NCBI GenBank assembly: GCA_035546335.1
Contig: DATKDP010000102.1
Coordinates: 1-46,294, forward strand
Reading direction: 5' to 3'
Length of the DNA stretch: 46,294 nt
DNA from: DATKDP01 sp035546335
GTDB lineage: Bacteria; Acidobacteriota; Thermoanaerobaculia; Gp7-AA8
The stretch's first letter is position 1. Each line of letters starts with the position of its first letter. The position numbers were made by a program, and so were the translations under genes. Shown here one piece after another: positions 43,028 to 46,294 of the stretch. Under the pieces are notes generated by a model. The model saw nothing but the letters and a program-made list of their open reading frames with translations. It searched no databases and was not told the DNA's origin.

Positions 43028-45565
43028 ATGCGAATCGACTACGAGGCGAAGCGGCTGGCCTGCTCCGTCAACGACCTGATCTACGAATCGGGCTACCGCA
43101 GGATCGGAGTCGAGCGGGGCGACGGCTTCCGCCGCATGTGGATCGGACAGGACATCCACACCAGGCGGGCCGACGAGCGGGCGGGGGAAGATCGCAACTA
43201 CCGCTCGGAGGCGTGGGTGACCCACACCGCTTCGATCGCCGGATGGGAGGCCACCGTCTCCGGCCGCATCGACGGCCTCTCGGTCGACAAAGAGGCGAAG
43301 ACGATCGTGATCGAAGAGGTCAAGTCCCTCCACTTCGACCTCGAGCTCTCCGCCCTGATGAGATCGGACAAGCTTCAGCGGCATCTCTACCAACTGATGC
43401 TCTACAGCTGGTTCCTTTCGAATCGCCCCGAGTACGACGGCTTCGAGCTCAGGCCGCAGCTCGTCCTGATCGACATCATCACCGGCGACACACGCCTTCT
43501 CGAAGCTCCCCTCGAGCTCGGCGACGTCCGTTCCGCCTTCAAAGCCTCGGTCGCCGGGCTCATCGAAGGAATCGAGAGCAGGGCCGCACTGCAGGCGGCC
43601 AAGCGCGCGTTCGCCGATGGGCTGCCCTTCCCCTACTCCGAAATGCGGCCGTACCAGAACGACATGATGGAAGCGGTCGCTCGCGCCGTCCGCCAGAACG
43701 AAACGCTGCTGGTCTCCGCTCCCACGGGCGTCGGCAAGACGATCGCCGCCATCTATCCCGCGCTGCGCGAATCGCTCCGGCTCGGAAAGAAGCTCTTCTA
43801 TCTCACCTCGAAGACGCTGCAGCAGGAGAATGCGGTCACGGCGCTCCGGATGATGAACGACGGATCGTTCCGCGTTCTGCGCGTGCGGGCGAAGCAGAAG
43901 ATGTGTGCCCACACCGAGATGATCTGCCACGAGAACTTCTGTCCCTACGCAGCGAATTACGGGGAGAAGATGGACCGCACCGGCCTTGTCTCGCGCATCG
44001 TAACCGATCACAGCTACTTCGATCCCGACGTCACCTTCGAGATGGCGAAGTCGGAAGAAGTGTGTCCCTTCGAAGTCTCCCTCGAGCTGATCGATCAGGC
44101 CGACGTCATCATCTGCGACTACAACTACGTCTTCGATCCGTATGTCGGCCTCAAGGCTTTCCAGCAGGAGAGCGACTACAGCGACTGCGTCCTGATCATC
44201 GACGAGGCACACAACCTGCTCGACCGCGGCCGGGGCTATTACTCGCCGGAGATCGACGAAGCGATGCTCGAGAACGTCAGGCTCCATCTCCTCTCGCGCT
44301 CCTGCGATCTCGATGGATGGGACGAGCAGCTCGAAGAGCTGAGGAATCACATCCGCGGGATCGCCGAGGTTCTCTCGAGCGAAGAAGAATACGTCGCCGG
44401 CGAGATGCAGATCGGCGACGCAATCTGGCCGCCGGCATGGGGAGCGCAGGCCACTCTCTCGTTGACCGGCACTGCACGGCCGCAGGTGCGAAAGCAGGCG
44501 CTGTGCGATCTCAACGGCCGCTTTTTTCTCAGGCAGCGCGCCGAATGGGAACGGATCATCCTCCGCTACATCACCTGGAAGATCGAGCAGCGGATCGCCG
44601 ACGAGAAGGACCCGGTCATCGACTTCTACTTCAAGCTGGTGAAGTTCACGAACCTCGTCGCCGACGGCGGTGAGGAGCTGGCGCCGATCATCGAATCGGG
44701 CGAGCGCGGTCTGAAGCTGAAGATCTTCTGCAAAGACCCGTCGCGCTTTCTCGGAGAGATCATCGATTCGACCCACGCCACGATCGCCATCTCCGCGACG
44801 CTCGAGCCGTTCGAGTTCTATCGTACGACGCTCGGCTTTCCTCGCGACCGCGTCGCAGAGCTCTCACTCCCCTCCCCTTTTCCCCGGGAGAACCGCCGCG
44901 TCGCGGTGATCGCCGACGTCGACACGACCTACAAAGCGCGCGGCGCACACTACGGGCGGATCGCCGAGAGGATCGCCGAGCTCGCATCGTCGACCGCAGG
45001 GAACTTCCTCGCGCTCTTCCCCAGCTACGCATTCCTCGGGGAAGTCGTCGCGCTCATGCCGCCGACCGGCTGCAATGTTCTGGTGCAGCGGAGCGACATG
45101 ACCGATTACGAGCGGCAGAGCATCCTCGAGCGGCTGCGGGCGGGCGGACGCGGAAACCTCGTGCTCGCCGTCTCGGGAGGAATGTACGCCGAGGGGATCG
45201 ACTACCAGGGGGAGATGCTGTCGGGAGTCTTCGTTGTCGGGCCTGCGCTCCCGATGGTCACCTTCGAGCAGGAGCTGCTCAAGCAGTACTACGAGGAGCA
45301 CTATGGAGCGGGGTTCGAGTATGCCTATCTGATTCCCGGCATGACGCGCGTCGTGCAGTCGGCGGGGCGCGTGATTCGCAGCGAAACGGACATCGGCGTG
45401 ATCGTTCTTCTCTGCAAGCGATTCACGCAGCCGCGCTACACCCGCTACTTCCCGGCCGACTGGTACGTGGAGTCGCCGCGCGAGCTCGTCGCCAAACGCG
45501 CCGCGGACGACATGCGCGACTTTTTCGAGACCAAGCGCCGCGGACAGCTGAGTATGTTCCAGTGA
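43028..45565 (+). CDS. XPD/DinG-type iron-sulphur helicase fused to a PD-(D/E)XK nuclease domain
   Basis: This 845-residue protein probably unwinds and cuts DNA in repair. The N-terminal 200 residues fit a PD-(D/E)XK nuclease: SGRIDG with D82 and IEEVKS with E97 and K99, followed by LQRHLYQLMLYSWFL, as in Cas4/RecB-like nucleases. The helicase follows: Walker A SAPTGVGKT at about 229-237, four cysteines for an iron-sulphur cluster (C293, C300, C305, C346), DEAH box IIDEAHN at about 393, and the C-terminal motor with SATLEPFEF, SGGMYAEGIDY and QSAGRVIRSETD (motif VI, about 778-789). The usual DinG lacks the nuclease or carries a DnaQ-type exonuclease instead. ATG 43028 is the first start. A repeat array starts 5 bp after the stop. 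Confidence 0.88.
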   Translation: MRIDYEAKRLACSVNDLIYESGYRRIGVERGDGFRRMWIGQDIHTRRADERAGEDRNYRSEAWVTHTASIAGWEATVSGRIDGLSVDKEAKTIVIEEVKSLHFDLELSALMRSDKLQRHLYQLMLYSWFLSNRPEYDGFELRPQLVLIDIITGDTRLLEAPLELGDVRSAFKASVAGLIEGIESRAALQAAKRAFADGLPFPYSEMRPYQNDMMEAVARAVRQNETLLVSAPTGVGKTIAAIYPALRESLRLGKKLFYLTSKTLQQENAVTALRMMNDGSFRVLRVRAKQKMCAHTEMICHENFCPYAANYGEKMDRTGLVSRIVTDHSYFDPDVTFEMAKSEEVCPFEVSLELIDQADVIICDYNYVFDPYVGLKAFQQESDYSDCVLIIDEAHNLLDRGRGYYSPEIDEAMLENVRLHLLSRSCDLDGWDEQLEELRNHIRGIAEVLSSEEEYVAGEMQIGDAIWPPAWGAQATLSLTGTARPQVRKQALCDLNGRFFLRQRAEWERIILRYITWKIEQRIADEKDPVIDFYFKLVKFTNLVADGGEELAPIIESGERGLKLKIFCKDPSRFLGEIIDSTHATIAISATLEPFEFYRTTLGFPRDRVAELSLPSPFPRENRRVAVIADVDTTYKARGAHYGRIAERIAELASSTAGNFLALFPSYAFLGEVVALMPPTGCNVLVQRSDMTDYERQSILERLRAGGRGNLVLAVSGGMYAEGIDYQGEMLSGVFVVGPALPMVTFEQELLKQYYEEHYGAGFEYAYLIPGMTRVVQSAGRVIRSETDIGVIVLLCKRFTQPRYTRYFPADWYVESPRELVAKRAADDMRDFFETKRRGQLSMFQ

Positions 45566-45570
45566 GGAAG

Positions 45571-45821
45571 GGCAGAAGGCAGAAGGCAGAAGGCAGAGGA
45601 CGGAAAACCTGAAACCTGAAACCTGAAAGGAGTAAAGAGGAACCAGAAACAAAAGGCAAGAGCCTGAGCTTGTCGAATCCCGGGCTCCCATCACCGCCAA
45701 TCGAGTATTCAGGTTTCAGGTTTCAGGTTTCAGGTTTGCCTTTTGCCCTCTGCCTTTTGCCCTCGGCCCTCTGCCCTCGGCCCTCTGCCTCTCTGCCCTC
45801 TGCCCTCTGCCCTCTGCCTTA
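45571..45821. repeat. composite element: nested inverted heptamer arrays around a short core, first copy
   Basis: Left side: GGCAGAA three times, GGCAGAG, GACGGAA, then AACCTGA three times, eight units in one 7-bp register (45571-45626). Core: 45627-45708, beginning AAGGAGTAAAGAGGAACCAG and ending CACCGCCAATCGAGTA. Right side: TCAGGTT four times (45709-45736), then TGCCTTT/TGCCCTC/GGCCCTC units to 45821. The right units complement the left ones in reverse order, so the whole is a nested palindrome. The last unit, TGCCTTA, supplies the TAA stop of the small leftward gene. Confidence 0.82.
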
Positions 45822-46037
45822 TCCCTCCCAGTGGCTGTCGAACTCCTCCGCGCTCACCTCTTCGAGAAGCTCCGGCCGAAAGAGACGCTTCATCGGCGGG
45901 CTCGGCATCCGCTCGATCTCTCCGCTTCCGGGAATGACCGTCATGAAGCGGACGACGGCGCCCTCGTCGCTCGTTTCGTAATACATCGAAGCATTGCCCT
46001 TCATCGGAATGAACTGAATGCCCTTGTAGTACTTCAT
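45819..46037 (-). CDS. small protein of unknown function (72 residues)
   Basis: The protein begins MKYYKGIQFIPMKGNASMYY and ends EEVSAEEFDSHWEG. It is soluble, with alternating strands early and a helix near the end. The pattern (short beta N-terminus, charged E-x-F-x-x-W tail) faintly recalls DUF6881-like proteins, but I cannot confirm this. GGGAGGT, 3 nt before the ATG at 46037, is a good ribosome binding site, and it decides against a start seven codons upstream. The TAA stop is in the last unit of a heptamer array, and a second copy of the same composite element begins 97 bp beyond its start, so the gene sits between two related repeats. Confidence 0.7.
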   Translation of the reverse strand: MKYYKGIQFIPMKGNASMYYETSDEGAVVRFMTVIPGSGEIERMPSPPMKRLFRPELLEEVSAEEFDSHWEG

Positions 46038-46133
46038 CAGACCTCCCGGGTGGTACATGTCACTGATCTCGACACCCCGTCATCAGGATGCCGCGCGGAT
46101 ACCTTGTTTTAGACGGAGGGCGGAGCAACCTCA

Positions 46134-46294
46134 AACCTGAAACCTGAAACCTGAAACCTGAAACCTGAAACCTGAAACCTGAAACCTGAAACCTGAAACC
46201 TGAAACCTGAAAGGAGTAAAGAGAAACCAGAAACAAAAGGCAAGAGCCTGAGTTTCCCCGGGTTCCCCCATCACGGCCAATCCAGGTTTCAGGT
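46134..46294. repeat. composite element, second copy, cut by the window end
   Basis: AACCTGA is repeated eleven times without a change (46134-46210). The core follows (46211-46281), beginning AAGGAGTAAAGAGAAACCAG and ending with CATCACGGCCAATC, clearly the same as the core at 45627-45708 with a few changes and a shorter end. The inverted CCAGGTT/TCAGGT units then begin and run out of the window. The purity of the direct array suggests recent expansion. Confidence 0.85.

Noticed and set aside
46134..46210. CRISPR array or telomere-like repeat
   Set aside because: The units are 7 bp with no spacers, and no cas genes are present. Telomere-like appearance is superficial, since similar arrays are internal at many positions.

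Overview
The window is GC-rich and densely coded. It comes from a didermic (Gram-negative) bacterium, shown by TonB/ExbB/ExbD, a LolC/LolE-type permease, several lipoprotein signals and a type IV pilus minor-pilin cassette. A GAGGMGEVYRARDTRL-type Ser/Thr kinase with a C-terminal beta-propeller, a DUF4388 protein, a secreted M2 dipeptidase and pilins with very large adhesin-like tails together suggest Acidobacteriota (perhaps a Thermoanaerobaculia- or Vicinamibacteria-like lineage). That placement is inference from gene content; there is no rRNA gene here. I recognise no insertion sequence, phage or CRISPR array.

Layout. 1-4454: a DUF4013 membrane protein, a first TonB-like protein, tRNA-Ala(GGC), then tonB-exbB-exbD-exbD. 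4570-7166: tRNA-Sec(UCA), prepilin peptidase and an overlapping PilS-like histidine kinase. 7505-14140: four genes for minor pilins or pseudopilins, one with fibronectin type III domains and one very large PilX-like protein. 14655-22211: a fused transporter-like/spermidine synthase-like protein and two exported zinc peptidases. 22434-28564: kinase-propeller receptor, DUF4388 protein, methylmalonyl-CoA mutase catalytic subunit and a small membrane protein. 28882-37266: carA, LolC/E permease, murI, an NtrC-type regulator, leucyl aminopeptidase, a lipoprotein and a nucleotidyltransferase-like protein. 37365-46037: VTT membrane protein, glutaryl-CoA dehydrogenase, glpX, a zinc-ribbon protein, mntP, citrate synthase, a nuclease-helicase fusion and a 72-residue unknown. 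The metabolic genes fit a heterotroph that takes up and degrades peptides and amino acids.

The most unusual feature is non-coding. At least seven intergenic places carry tandem arrays with an exact 7-bp period. The unit differs between arrays (AACCTGA, GAAACYA, GGAGGCT, GGCTCGG, TCTCGYC, GGCAGAA), but most fit a purine-rich consensus near RRCNNGA. Several are arranged as nested inverted pairs around a short core, and one core occurs twice, on both sides of the last gene. Eight genes end within 15 bp of an array, and in four the stop codon lies inside a repeat unit. The arrangement recalls heptanucleotide repeats known from cyanobacteria, but I know of no description of this form. Two further dispersed inverted-repeat families (GTAGGGRCGARGC and GTCATCCTGA types) are also present.
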